A stretch of DNA of 64,000 nucleotides, taken from contig JASCIV010000010.1 of NCBI GenBank assembly GCA_030374735.1, positions 1-64,000 of the forward strand. Reading direction: 5' to 3'. The stretch comes from Gracilaria caudata. Its lineage: Eukaryota; Rhodophyta; Florideophyceae; Gracilariales; Gracilariaceae. The notes under the pieces are model-generated. The model was not told the origin of the DNA. It ran no database searches and was given only the letters and a program-made list of their open reading frames with translations. Each line of letters begins with the position of its first letter. Within the stretch, counting starts at the first letter, position 1. Positions 9,149 to 21,500 of the stretch are shown piece by piece. A program made the position numbers and the translations under genes.

Positions 9149-10768
9149 ATGTCGTTTAAATACCTCTTCTTTTTGGTTCTGATAGTCTTTCTTAGCTCCA
9201 GCACGGAGTGCAGGAAATCATCATCATGTCCAGGAAAGTGTCTTAAGATTTCTAGAAGGGCAAAGTTTCGATGTCGCAGATTGTTTCAGTCGTGCGAACT
9301 TAAGACATGCATCAGAAGAAACAAAAAAGGGGATCACGAACTAGGTATCGTGTGCGCTCAAAAGGAGTCTGCGCTGATCGATTCTAATCCTCCTGATATT
9401 CCATCGCGCTCACCAGCTTTTCTTGGAGCTGTGAACGGAGAATCTCTTTTGCCGGAGACGAGCAACATGCCGAATATTGAATTCTCCCCGATCATCCCAG
9501 AAGAATCAATGGAGCTAGAAAGTTCCTTGGAACCCGACGAATATGAAACAGAACTTTCATCTCCCGAAGCCTCATCCCCTCCAAACGCACAGGAGGAATA
9601 TCGTGGCGGACCCTCGGTTATTCACAATCCACAAGTTGATTTGAATCCGTTTCAAAGTGCCACTGAGAACAAGAAATTCGGCTCCTCTTCGAAGCCGACG
9701 GACGACCTTGGTGCTTTAGCGATGCGTACTACTCTCGAAAGCAACGTAAGGAAACAGGACCGAGAAGTTTTTTATGAAGATTCTAAAAATGGGGAGGAAG
9801 AAGATGATTCAGATCCAGATTCAGATTCAGATTCAGATAATTCAGCTGTGGATGTTGTAGAAGAGAATGACAAGGAAACATCTCTTCAAGCATTTCCAAA
9901 AATCATCAGAGTCGGAGAACCTAGCGTCGTCAAACTTTCTATGAAGGTGCGAGGAAAAGATGAGATTGACGGCTTAGAGTGCCTTAGAGCTTATCGCTTG
10001 GACTCAATGACAAACAACCGGACAGGACTAAGTGTTGATCTAGCTGACGATGGGACAGCTGTTTACTTCGATGATACTGCACAGGATAATATATTCGCAG
10101 GAATGTTGGCCATCGTGAGTGAGACGTTAAACGAACGTATTGGTTTTGAGGTTGTGCCCGTCATTGACGGAATCGAAAACGCATCTCACCCTCTATTTTT
10201 CAAAGAAGAAAATGTGATATCATCATACGGAAATCGCAATCCGAGCGCAGACGCAATTGGAGGGGGATTGCTGAGAAGTCCTCGCATGACCGTACTTCAC
10301 AGTTTGAAGGATCTTCAGCTCAAGGTTCATTTTATGCAGTTCTGGGATGCCAAGCTCATGAGCAGCGCTCAATTTCTACAGGATGTGGTTGGAGTTGGTT
10401 GTGAGGAGACTGGAAACTCTAACGAGCTAATGCACTTCACGGATGAGGGAAATGTTCAGACTGTTTCAATCGATCTGAATGGCGCCATAGAAAAGGGATT
10501 ACTTCAAGACTCGATTGTAGTACAACTTCGAGCTGCATACAAAGAAGCAGAGGATTCGGCTCCTATTCTACTCGTTTCTGTCCTGGAAAACAAGAGGACC
10601 AAGTCTGAAGTAAGTCGCACTCGCCTCTCCCTGCCCGTGCAAGTGGGTGTAGAAAACGAGTGTCCGGAAGCAGTTGTCGCAAAGATTTCTGTTTATGTTG
10701 GAGAGAAAACAGCCGTTGTACTGAAAGGGACATCAATGCGGAAGGTGAAACCCTTGGAGTACAAATAA
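9149..10768 (+). CDS. Secreted acidic protein with Cys-rich N-terminus and Ig-like region
   Basis: A 539-residue protein of unknown function. The start at 9149 gives a clean ER signal peptide, MSFKYLFFLVLIVFLSSSTE. Next comes a small basic Cys-rich module (about 20-72, seven Cys), a long acidic Ser/Glu/Asp linker including a DSDPDSDSDSDN run, and a folded part from about residue 250. The linker-to-fold junction and its segment LADDGTAVYFDDTAQDNIFAG resemble the Asp-rich Ig-like 'choice-of-anchor X' regions of bacterial surface proteins; this is a motif impression, not a search result. It is probably extracellular or in the cell wall. The frame is open 44 codons further upstream, but that part lacks a signal peptide. 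Confidence 0.7.
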   Translation: MSFKYLFFLVLIVFLSSSTECRKSSSCPGKCLKISRRAKFRCRRLFQSCELKTCIRRNKKGDHELGIVCAQKESALIDSNPPDIPSRSPAFLGAVNGESLLPETSNMPNIEFSPIIPEESMELESSLEPDEYETELSSPEASSPPNAQEEYRGGPSVIHNPQVDLNPFQSATENKKFGSSSKPTDDLGALAMRTTLESNVRKQDREVFYEDSKNGEEEDDSDPDSDSDSDNSAVDVVEENDKETSLQAFPKIIRVGEPSVVKLSMKVRGKDEIDGLECLRAYRLDSMTNNRTGLSVDLADDGTAVYFDDTAQDNIFAGMLAIVSETLNERIGFEVVPVIDGIENASHPLFFKEENVISSYGNRNPSADAIGGGLLRSPRMTVLHSLKDLQLKVHFMQFWDAKLMSSAQFLQDVVGVGCEETGNSNELMHFTDEGNVQTVSIDLNGAIEKGLLQDSIVVQLRAAYKEAEDSAPILLVSVLENKRTKSEVSRTRLSLPVQVGVENECPEAVVAKISVYVGEKTAVVLKGTSMRKVKPLEYK

Positions 10769-11432
10769 CTTTTTCGATACCTTTGGTAGTTTTAAACAGT
10801 AAAATCTTGTACCGTATGTCACAAGGACGGAGTAAGACAAATACCTTCGTACTACGAAGTTCGTAGTCCCTTTGTAACAACACTTTTTCTGAATGCTACT
10901 TCAGTCGTTCGGGAGGGAATCCATTTGTCCTTGAAAAGACTTGCACCCGAGTTGCAATTCTCACGGAGGTAAGGTCAAAGCTACAACAACACTGGTTTGC
11001 GTGACGAGGCTCTTGCACCAGGAACGGTTACACAGCCTGTGTGAAGTTTAGGGGAGGTTGAGGCCCTCAACTTCAACCCGCAATACTTTTTGAAAATAAC
11101 AATTATGATGTTAATTAGCGATTGCTGCTGCCTCGCCGAGGTTTTGGTTCTCCACGGATCTATGAAGGGAAGAATACGAGGTATCTGTGAGACTCATCAC
11201 GCTCGTTGAAGTGCTTTAGAGCATTTGACGCGCTTTTCACCTGTTTTACCACGATCTTGCCGCCAAAGCAAGCAAGCTTTAAGGAATAGCAAATTAGATT
11301 CAATTTGCGATTGCAGGAGCAGTGGACAGGGAGGATCAGGACACTGGCGACGGCAATACAAAGGCTAGATCATAAGCATTTTGAGCTTTTTGGATCCACT
11401 CACAGCCGAAGGAAACCAGTTGAACTTCTACA
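10769..11432. other. Intergenic region with a 17-bp inverted repeat
   Basis: About 660 bases between the secreted-protein gene and GAR1. It contains ACTACGAAGTTCGTAGT (10851-10867), which has 8-bp arms around one base. No gene is supported. Confidence 0.4.
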
Positions 11433-12125
11433 ATGAGCGGATGGGGTCGAGGAGGCCGTGGTAGTCGCGGTTTTGGGGCAGGTGGAGGCGGCTTCCGGGG
11501 TGGACGCGGTGGCGGACGAGGCGGCTTTAGAGGACGAGATGGCTTTGCGGGAAGAGGTGGATATGGGGGAAGAGGTGGCTTTCGAGGAGGTGGACGGTTT
11601 AATAACAGGTACGACGAAGGACCTCCTGAATCGCTGGTTGAAACAGGCTCTTTTCTCCATCCCTGCCAGGGTGAAATGGTCTACAAGATGACTACTGTTG
11701 CACAGGTTCCCAAGTTCAATGCGGCCGTCTATTTAGAGAACAAAACTCAAGTAGGAAAAGTAGAAGAAGTGCTTGGTCCTATCAACGAGGTTTTCTTCTC
11801 GGTAAAACCAGCTGATGGCGTGGTAGCAACCAGCTTCAAACCAGGCGATAAGATATTCATGGGCTCGGACAAATTAATGCCGCTCTCCCGCTTTACGGAT
11901 CCTCCGCCACAACGAGGAGGGGTTGGCAAAGGCGGAAGGGGAGGGCGTGGTGGTAGAGGGAGGGGAGCACGCGGCGGCAGAGGAAGGGGTGGCAGAGGCG
12001 GAGGTGGCAGAGGCGGAGGTGGCAGAGGCGGAGGTGGCGGACGCGGTCGTAGAGGTATGGGGCCAGGACGTGGCTGGAGTCGTGGGAGAAGTCCGGGGTA
12101 TGGTCGTGGAAGGGGTGGCTGGTGA
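11433..12125 (+). CDS. GAR1: H/ACA snoRNP protein GAR1
   Basis: A 230-residue nucleolar protein of the H/ACA ribonucleoprotein, which guides pseudouridylation of rRNA and snRNA. It has two RGG domains: residues 1-58 ([17 protein letters not shown] repeats) and about 155-230 (repeated GGRGRGG and GGGGRGG). They flank the central Gar1 beta-barrel (about 65-150), with the conserved start [14 protein letters not shown] and the segments [26 protein letters not shown] and [20 protein letters not shown]. This is the classic GAR1 layout. The Gly/Arg codons produce long Pro-rich phantom frames on the other strand. Confidence 0.96.
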   Translation: MSGWGRGGRGSRGFGAGGGGFRGGRGGGRGGFRGRDGFAGRGGYGGRGGFRGGGRFNNRYDEGPPESLVETGSFLHPCQGEMVYKMTTVAQVPKFNAAVYLENKTQVGKVEEVLGPINEVFFSVKPADGVVATSFKPGDKIFMGSDKLMPLSRFTDPPPQRGGVGKGGRGGRGGRGRGARGGRGRGGRGGGGRGGGGRGGGGGRGRRGMGPGRGWSRGRSPGYGRGRGGW

Positions 12126-12537
12126 TAACTTCGCATGGAAGTATCATGAGAACAAGAGGACGCTTGACGGTAGAGCACGTCCTGCAGCGAGGCAGGTAGC
12201 CTCTCAAGCTGCGCTTCTACGGTCTGCTCGAGGACGGAGTGTCTACACGATTACAAATTGCGAAGATGGGACCAAGAATGCTACGCGTACAGCAGGCTTT
12301 CCATCCATCTTCTGTGGCAACCTAATCATGTTTCCGGATCAAGGCGACGTAAAATTGGCGCACTTATTGAACAATTTCTGACGACGGGCGACAGTTCTGA
12401 TGAAGGACTATGCGTATATCGAGAGGATAGAGTTAGAAAAAGGCAATGGACCGAAAGCGCGCCTAGGTGGTGGCGAAGCAATATATACAAAACCATGCTG
12501 CTAGTGAGAATAACACAACGCTCTGCAGATAACTATT
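12126..12537. other. Convergent 3'-3' spacer, GAR1 / BLTP1
   Basis: Short convergent spacer holding both 3' UTRs. Open frames are incidental and no RNA gene was seen. Confidence 0.35.
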
Positions 12538-15500
12538 TCACAGCCACCGTTTCACCAATGGATTGCAAAGTAGCTTTGTTAGTGCCTCTAAAGGCAAAAC
12601 CATGTGATGGTACATATATCCTGGTATATCCTCTCCGTTTCCAAGTCTGTTTTCCATCCTATGCAACACGTCGGAAGTGAAGTCCCCAATTACATCAATT
12701 CTCGGGTTCAAGTTGACGGTCAGTTCTGGAGTTCTCCCGCTCCAGTGACCGTTGTTCCGAGCGGACGACGACCCTTCACTTCGGCGTGTAGCCTCCTGAG
12801 AATAACGTGTAACATCGATGCCGTACAGAGTAAGAAGAGCAAGATCCTTAAAATGACTCCAATTATAAAACCCTGAACCGAGCTTGATGTCCAAATGGCC
12901 TTGCAAATCTACCTGTAGTGATTGCGAATCCTCTCGGACATGAAGAACGAGAGCTGGATGAGGAACTTTGCACAAATCGCTTAAAATTTGTCGCTCATCG
13001 TCTTTGTAAGAAAGCCTCATGACGTCGAAGTTGAATTCGAGACTCTTCTCATTCACAGGGCTTCTAGAATTATCCGCTACTACCCAATGCTTGTGACATA
13101 AGTCATATGCCGCCAGGGAAACTGTTGCGTTGTGACGACGCTCTTCAAATTGATAACCCCGCAAAACCAAGACCAGACTTCTACCCTTCATGCTAACCCT
13201 GGTCCCGCTTGGAAGAGGTAGAGTTTCGCTGCTTACACGAAGAACACGCGCAAAGGCTTCTGACGACAGGTTTGCACTCACATCAGTTTGACCGTCTTCC
13301 CTTGCTTCGCTCAAACTCTCTTCACGCTCACTGAGAGTAGAAACAAGATGGTCTCTCAATGCAGGTTCCGTATGCCCAGCCGGCTTCGATCCCTTCGCAA
13401 TGTCTCTTTCAGATAGTAGCTTCACTTCATTTTTAAGCTTCTTGACAAGTCCCAATAGCCTTGCTATAGCCTGAAGAAGAGTGTGAGAGACCTCTGTCCT
13501 TATGTCAGTGCTTTCGAAAATAACGTCATAAGGTAGAGCGAAACAGCTCATCGCTAATGCGTCAATATTGAGCCTCAACGTATGAGTGTCATATCTCAGA
13601 ACTTCAAATCTTAAGTGATTCATTATATTTCCAATGCAAGCCCAGTTTTGACGCGAAGGCTCTTCCATAGATCGAATTGTGTACACCATATTCTCTCTAA
13701 GCGACAAATTGCAACTCAAGAAATCCCAACGAGCTCGAACCATCCCCTGGTGAAGTATAGCATATGACCCTATTGAGGGAGCTGATACCATGGTTGAGGG
13801 CCTTGAACGACTTGTACCAAAGAGAATACGGTAAACGAAAACATCCATCTGGCTGACCTTCGCATTTGGTGTGGAATCGAACTTCAGTTGAAGTCGAATA
13901 TCCGGGTCTAGTCTGTTCTCTGGGGCCGCGGAGAGCCGCCGAGCAGACGCTGTCTTCTCCGATGGGTCATGGTCTGTTCTCATTGATTTGGTTTGGGTTG
14001 TACTGGACTGAGTGGGTTCGTCTCGGGCTCTGGTATGGCTTATGGGTTTTGCTGTTCCGAGCACTACGAGCGCATTCATCTCAGAGTTTTCGAATCTTGG
14101 TACAATCGAATATGAGCTTTCATCGGCGCCGGTGACAGACTTCGTCGACGGCCGCAGTCGATGTCGTCTTTCGGCTAATAAAACGGTTTTAACTTCCATA
14201 AGAGCTGTGACTCGAGATATGTGGAAAACTGAATGTGGTGCGAAACACGGGCTCGTGCCATGCAACATCCTCGCATTTGATAGTCGCAAACTTTGAGGCT
14301 TGGCTCCTTCAAGCAGAGGGGTTATTTCCAGTTTCAGATCTGGAGATATTCCAGTACAAACCGTAGTGTGGGTTTGTTCTTCACCAAAGATAGGTCCTGT
14401 TGCCACTGATAATAAAATGGCAGAGTGTTTTCCTGCGAAAAAGCCGAACTTGGACTCAAATGACATACTGGCCTCTTCCTGCGCTCGATATAAAGACTCT
14501 CCAAAACGAACCAAAACGCTAACTTCGCGAGAAACTTTGCGCTCTGGTTCCGGCATTGGCGAACCCTGAAAGTACAAGTGATTCTGCTTCGACTCTGGTT
14601 CACGCCCCACAGCACCAAACAATTCCGTGAGCAGATTCGAAACGCGTTGTAGACATCTTCGAGGAAATTCTCCTTCCCTTCCGGAGAAGTCAACATCTAT
14701 TAGATCAAAGTCGTGACTCATTTCTCTGGTCATCGCTATACTGAAAGCTGGGATACTCAGCTTCGACACAAGATCAGCATCTAGCGGTTCTGGTCGCTTT
14801 GCGTAAGATCTTTCCTCTGCACCGCCGAGACCTTCGATGAATCCACTTGTTCTCGTTATCTTCAGACTTAGGCTCTCTACCAGCAAACGATCTTGTTTTT
14901 CAGTGGGATTTGAAGTAGAATCACCTGCAACACTACTGCCTGGCCTCGAGGTGTCTGGACGCGAAATTATTTCCTTTGTCCTCTCTGAGAAGTGCTTGTA
15001 TTCTTTTACGTTCTTTGCATCGTTTATAGCCATAATGAAGTCTTTCCTGGGATGAATCATCCATGTTCCTGGAACGATTACCACTGATGTTGGTCCAAAC
15101 AGAGAAAATCCTTCTTGTGAGTTGTGATTGATTGCCAGAACGATACGAGCATGGTGCGAACTTAGCAAAGACGAGCTTTCCCAAAAGACGCCGATAAAGT
15201 TAGACTTCACTTCTATGACGTTTCTAACAGAGATATTAGGATTTTCGAATCTTTCTCGAGCAAACAGGTGAAGATTTGTAGCACTAAGTGCTAGCCTTGA
15301 TGATGAGTACTCCTCCGAGCTGAGAAGCGGAACCGCTAGTTTGAAACGCTGAACATTAAATCCGACGAGAATCACGCGATGTTCTGTTGGTTTGCTTGTG
15401 CTCACAGATTTGGGGAGACGTTGACGATTAGAAGACAGGCTATTGTAGTTCATGGTTTGCAAATCAGAAACGAATTCTTGTTCATCAGCCCACGCGGCGG

Positions 15501-18500
15501 CATCTCTTAGAAGTCGCCAGGGGTGCAGTTTTCCCGACACAGAGTGGACGTCCACTCGAAATATGAATGTATGTTGCAGGTCTTCTTGGGATTTCAAAAC
15601 ATCCACCCGAGATCGTTCCAGCGCTACAGACAAGCTTGTCCGGTCATCTGCAGGTTTGATTTCTTGCACAGAAAATTCTGCAGATGGCATGCGCAGAAAG
15701 GAAAGCGAAATCCTGGGGATATCGATAGCCGTCCGAAGCTGAACACCTTTCTCTACTAACTTATTCCATTCGAATGTGCCAGTCACAGCTTGCAAGTGAA
15801 ACAATGCCAGAACAGGACCGCTGACCAGACTGAGAGACATAGGCCGGATAGATAATTCCATACGTACTCCTTTTGTTCTTTCCCAGGCCGCAAAAGATCT
15901 AGTCAATGGAGTACCGGGGATCGGATCAGAGTCTTCCTGATACGATAAGTCACGGTCCGGATTCGATAGGCGAGCGCCTTCGTGAATGCGAGGCTCACCA
16001 ACGTTTGCAGGTAGGTTCTGAAACGCCATTAAACCTGCCACAGTGAACAAAATATGCCGCAAACCTTGTATCGAAGTTGAGTTTGTCAGAGGTTCTGCGG
16101 TTACTTTTAACAAAGTCGGGACACCCGTTGATTCTACCCACTGCACACCGCGGGCATCCAAGCTAGGAAATCGTAGAACTTCTTCAGAGCTCCAAGCTGG
16201 CGCGGCCAAACGTAGACCATGTCCGTATAGCCGTAAACCAAGCGTCAGCGCTGCGCTGTCTGCTTCGGACGCAACTGCTGAGAAGAATAGTCCGTCCAAC
16301 GGGTATGTGACGCTCATTGAAGTGTCTTGAGGATGGAACCCTTTAAGAATCACTTTGGAGTCTTCAAAAAGAAAATGGATGGCCACAGTCGAAAACAGAG
16401 CCCGACGCCCCAGAGAAGTTGACATCAGCCTTGTTGCTCGAGCCATTTCCGATATCGAATGTTTGGTTGATACGAATGCGGTAAGAACGCCCTTAAGATC
16501 TTCTTTGAATTCTTCACGAAACTTTAGAACTGACTGCAAATCACTTGCCCTTAGAGTAGCAACGAACTGAGAGATCCGTGCAGACAAAATAAGTTTTGGA
16601 GGACTCCGTGGAAATATATCTTGAGCAATACTGATGGTCATCCCAAAACGAGAGATGGCTCCGGCCATAGTACAGTTTGGATCATTCGAAGATCGAAGAT
16701 CGGAAGACGATGCCGTCATTACGATAGAGCACATACCATTTGCTGAAGACATCAACGTCAACCGTGGCTGGTTCACAAGAAAGAGTACGCCAGCATCTTT
16801 CAGTTGTTTCTCACATATGTTATCGACGTTCTCCACACCTCTTCTGCGCATGTATTGCATTTCAACCTTCTTCAACGATAAGAACAAGGTAATGTTGGGG
16901 AAGCTTCCCGGGAAAATCAACGGCTTGGGCTTTGAGACCAGCGAGACTCGCTTGAGACGACGTTCATCAATGGAACGGATTGAATGAGTCCGTCGCCCGT
17001 TCTTCTTCTGTTTCGCATGTTCCTTTCCCTTTTTGTCGAGATAGGTTGGCGGTCGAAGTCCTCTTCGATCATGCCCAGTCGACACAGGAGCCCGTATCAG
17101 CGAATCTTCCGCCATCGTTTTTGGTCTTTGAAATGCCGGGGGAACCAAAGTTCTGGGAATCATACGCTTTGCTCGCTTTCTGGGAGGACCTGTCTCCCCT
17201 GCAGTTGTTACAGCGACTACTCGATATACATCCGATTCGTCCTTTGCTATGAGAACCCCCGTTTCTTTCTCCTGAGGTCTGATCTTGCGTGTAACTTCCC
17301 TCATTGAAGAATTAGTGTCGTTCCTGAGGAGTGCACTGTTTGGATCGTATCCGTTTCTGGAACCATGACTTCGATTCAAACTCGCTGAAGGGTAAGTTTT
17401 CACGTCGTGTACATGCTGGCCCCGAACGTTGGAGGGAACGCTTGGTTCTCGAACGAATGACGATGTGGAAACCAGGAAGGAGCTCGGTTGATATGAACCG
17501 AATTCAGTTCGGCCAAGATTTCCACTCCCCGATATGGTTCCTTGAAACCGAGGGTTAGATCGAACATGACCTAACTTGCGATATGACCTTGGCGACCAAC
17601 GAAATGGGTCTTCTTCCTTTCCTCCACATCGGCTGCCTGATAGGCTAGCGTAGTGGATCGGGTACCCATTTCTAGAATGTAGATGGTCATCTTTCTCTGT
17701 GGCACTCGTCGAAGAAACAAAAGCGAAGTTGCCCCCATCAAGACTTTCCGTTTGCTCAGTGTCAATCCTTAGCATTGGAAAGAACCTTGTCGCTCTGCCT
17801 ACAAATGAAGCAACCTCCGATACCATCCGCAAAGAGTTTGCTGCAATGTTGTCAGTCGTAAACACCGATACAACGCCAAAAGCTGCTTTGATAATCATTT
17901 CACGTCGGACCTGGGAGATGCGATCCACGTATTTGGTTGAAGAGCCCGTCTTACAAAGGAAAACATTGATGTGCAGCATTTCTTGTCCACTGATCTTCAC
18001 GGAGATATTTCTTAGAACTAGATCCAAGGATTTTAAGTGATTAATGTCATCGGAGGCGGAAGAGTTGATCACGAACTCTTTCGGTGCTTCCTTCTCACCA
18101 TGGTCGGTTCGTAAATCTTTGAGCAGTTGATTTTTCCCACCTGCTGTGAAGCCTCCCTCACCAACAAGGAAAGGATAAACGTCTGATGGATGTCTTTGAT
18201 ACAGAGAGAACAATGGAGTTGATAGGTATTGTTTAGACATGGCTTCTAACACTTCTGTCTCGAGCTGCCTCAGTGAACTGTAGTTTATCGTCAAAGTTCT
18301 GAGCAGAAGAAGAAATACTGAAGCAACTTTCCCAAGGGCAGTGTACGTAGCAAGAGAGCTATCCCCGGAGCCAAAACTGAAAGATTCAACTTTCCCTATC
18401 AAAGTCTTGTTCTTTGGTCTCTGGCGGGGTAGAGGACAGTTCTTTGTAAGTTTGCCATCCGTAGAGACAAACTGGTCCCGAAAAATGAACAACATTTCCT

Positions 18501-21500
18501 TGATAACTGCAATTTCTGCTAGACCATGACCATGCCTGTAACATTGCAGAACAATGGAAGGAACAGAGCTGTGAGAAACCGTCCTCATCGAAAATAAACC
18601 GGGTATAGGATGAGAACTAGACCCTGATAGGCTGCGGAAGTGATTGTGATCACCTTTATGTTCTTCTAATGATGTCGAATGTAAGCAATGCATCCCTCGT
18701 GGAATCGAAAGCACTAATGTTGTCGCACTTGTTCGGATATTAGAGTACCCATCCATGTCCGAGGGTTCTGTGACTATGGGAGGGAGCACATGCACGGAAA
18801 GTTCTGCAGTTTCAAGTGCCCGAAAAGAATTAGTTCGAGGTGCATGGAGAATCGCATGGCTCGGAATTGCCGATCGCCTCTTCGATTCATAACTAGTCCA
18901 TAAGGCAAGCAATCCGTCAACCTTGTGTGAGACACTTTGACTATCGAGAAAGTTCTCGGAGCTACGCTTGTACCGCGATAATCCTTCCTGCATTCTTGTA
19001 ACCATGTCATTGACAACTTCTATGCACGATGGGGATATCTTGATGACTGTGGGGGTGGGAATGGACACAGACGTTGTCTCAACTCGAATCAACTCTCCGC
19101 CAGAATTACTCCTCCCAGTCTTAAGAATCAACGCCTCTTTCGCATCGGAAATGAAATCCCACCATTCTCGGCTTGCAGGATTGTATGCGTCAGGGTCAAA
19201 GGAACCTCTTAATGTTGGAAACAGATTGTTGGTGGTCCATCGGGGAACGCGTCGGCCGAATTTGTCGAAAAGGGCCGTAACATGCCCTTCTTGTAGGTAC
19301 TTAACACGGGGAGACCATATTGATGGCCTGAACTCCATCAAGACATCTAACTTTGCTCTTCTGCATTCCCCCACTTTCCGCAGAACTCCGATATCTTTGA
19401 ACAAACTTGAAGATGGGTGTGTTCCTAACGGGCTCGCATGTGAAACTTGGGCTCGCATGGTAGCTTCATCAACCCAGGGAGGAAGCTTCTCATCCCAGGG
19501 AGTCATGATTTCTACATTTAGTTCCGGGATCAAGAATCGGCTGCGTGATGCTAGTCTTTCAGTTGCAAGAGAGGACGTGACGAAACGCAAACCCGTGTCA
19601 AGGGACACATGCATAATGGCTTGAAGGAATTTAGGGATGACTGCTTGTAAGTACTCATTCGGCCCCTTTTCGCTTCGGTTTGGCATTGATCGACTTCGTT
19701 GTCCAGATCTCTGCGCTGCTGCAGAACTTGCGGGAGATAGAACAAAAAAATCACCACAACCAACATGAAACTGTATGGTGTCGACTGAAAGCATGCATGC
19801 AATAGCAGTCTGATCTTCGTTCAGAGAATGAGGGATTGCGGAAGCTATGAAGCCAGAGACACACTTCAGACTGTAATCCACGACACATCCCTTCACTTCA
19901 TCAACAACTAGTACCAGCTCCGAGTTGTAAGAACCCCAAAAAGGACTAGCTGCACTTCGTTTCAACAGGCTAAACCCTTTGAGGACCATTCGTGGAAGAG
20001 AATGCTCTTGATTAGAGAATTCACTCCCATCCTTCATAGACGTCGAAACGCACGGCAGGTATCCACCGAAAATTGATACCTCTTGCTTCGTGGTCTTTGG
20101 GTTAAACACCAGTTCAGATCCTAGGCGATTTGATCGAAGTGAACCTCCAAAGTTAACACATGTTATTGAGCACACATGTTCATGGAATGAAGAGAACGGA
20201 GATAATGGATGTGGAAGCTCATGAATACGGAACAGTAATGAATCAATGTCAATACTCATATCAACAACGTCATCCGCTGCGTTGTGCGTACCTCCTGAGC
20301 TCATAACGAGGCCGCTACTAAGTCCCATTGTTACACATTCAGATGTGTTGGGATAACGCCCGGCCTCGAGAATGCGTACAGAAATTGACCTCCGTCTTGC
20401 TTCAATCCGAGACCTCTCCTTGGAGGAAATCGTATGATTACCACCACAAGCGTAATTCCTTGTGACATTCAAGATTGATGTCGCATGGTGCGGATTCAGA
20501 TCCATAACTATACTCGAGGCACTGAAACGCATTTCGCTCCAATTAACAGAGTCGAGAAAGGCTTGTTTGGGGCCCTCCAGGAAAAGCATACCATCGTTTG
20601 AAACAATCTTGCCGGATAACTCGCATCTATCCCCAGCAGTGAGAATAGTGCGCTCGATAACTTCTCTCCTTTCCTCGGACATCATTTCAGGCGAACTACT
20701 GCTATGATGCGCTACAAACGTTTCGAACTGATGGAGCATTCTTTGCGCAAGCGATGGTGTTCGTGACTTCAGAAAGTACGGCACGCCAGCGCTTCTCCCA
20801 CCCGCCACGTTAGGCTCAGCCTCGCTCTTCCGCAGAGAAGTAAGCATTTCCGACATTTCCATCGAGAGCTTAACCGACAAATTCGGGAGCGACAGGGACC
20901 ATTGAAGTTCAGATGAGTCGTTTACAAAAGATGATGTTGCAACCTGTTTGACCTCCAACTCAGCTTTTGTACCAACCATCTTAAGCTGTCCGTATTGGTC
21001 TGATATCCCATTTCGGATATCACTCCATGAGTTATCGTGACTGCACGCAAGTGAGATGCAGTACTCATCTTCAGCACGAATACTTATCCTTTCCCGATAT
21101 GGAATGAAGTATCGGATGCTTTCTGGTTTCTTGGAGTGCTCTCTAATCTCGGTGCTAATATCGGTAATTACTCGGAAGGTGTCAGGAAAGATGTTGAAAT
21201 TTGTCTGGGACACTTGCATATCGTACGATACGTGATGTTCATCATTCCATACTTGCGGAGTTTGAACTACTCGTGCAAGCGTAACAAGCTTTGAGCAACA
21301 AATCGGCATGTCTACAACTCCCTCAACTTGCGCATCGGTATCCTTGAATGTTACCACGGTCTTCTGGGGCGCACCATACTCGTACGGTATCTCTGTTCGC
21401 ACAGAAACTTTCGATGCTCTCACTAATAGTCTGCTCTGAATGGGAAAGGGTGCTTCGCCTGCTTTGGCCTGGTTCTTGTCGTGCAGGGTGGAAGACTTCC

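Noticed and set aside
11747..12207. Pro-rich minus-strand frames opposite GAR1
   Set aside because: They are the antisense of the RGG repeats (Gly/Arg codons read as Pro), a composition shadow.
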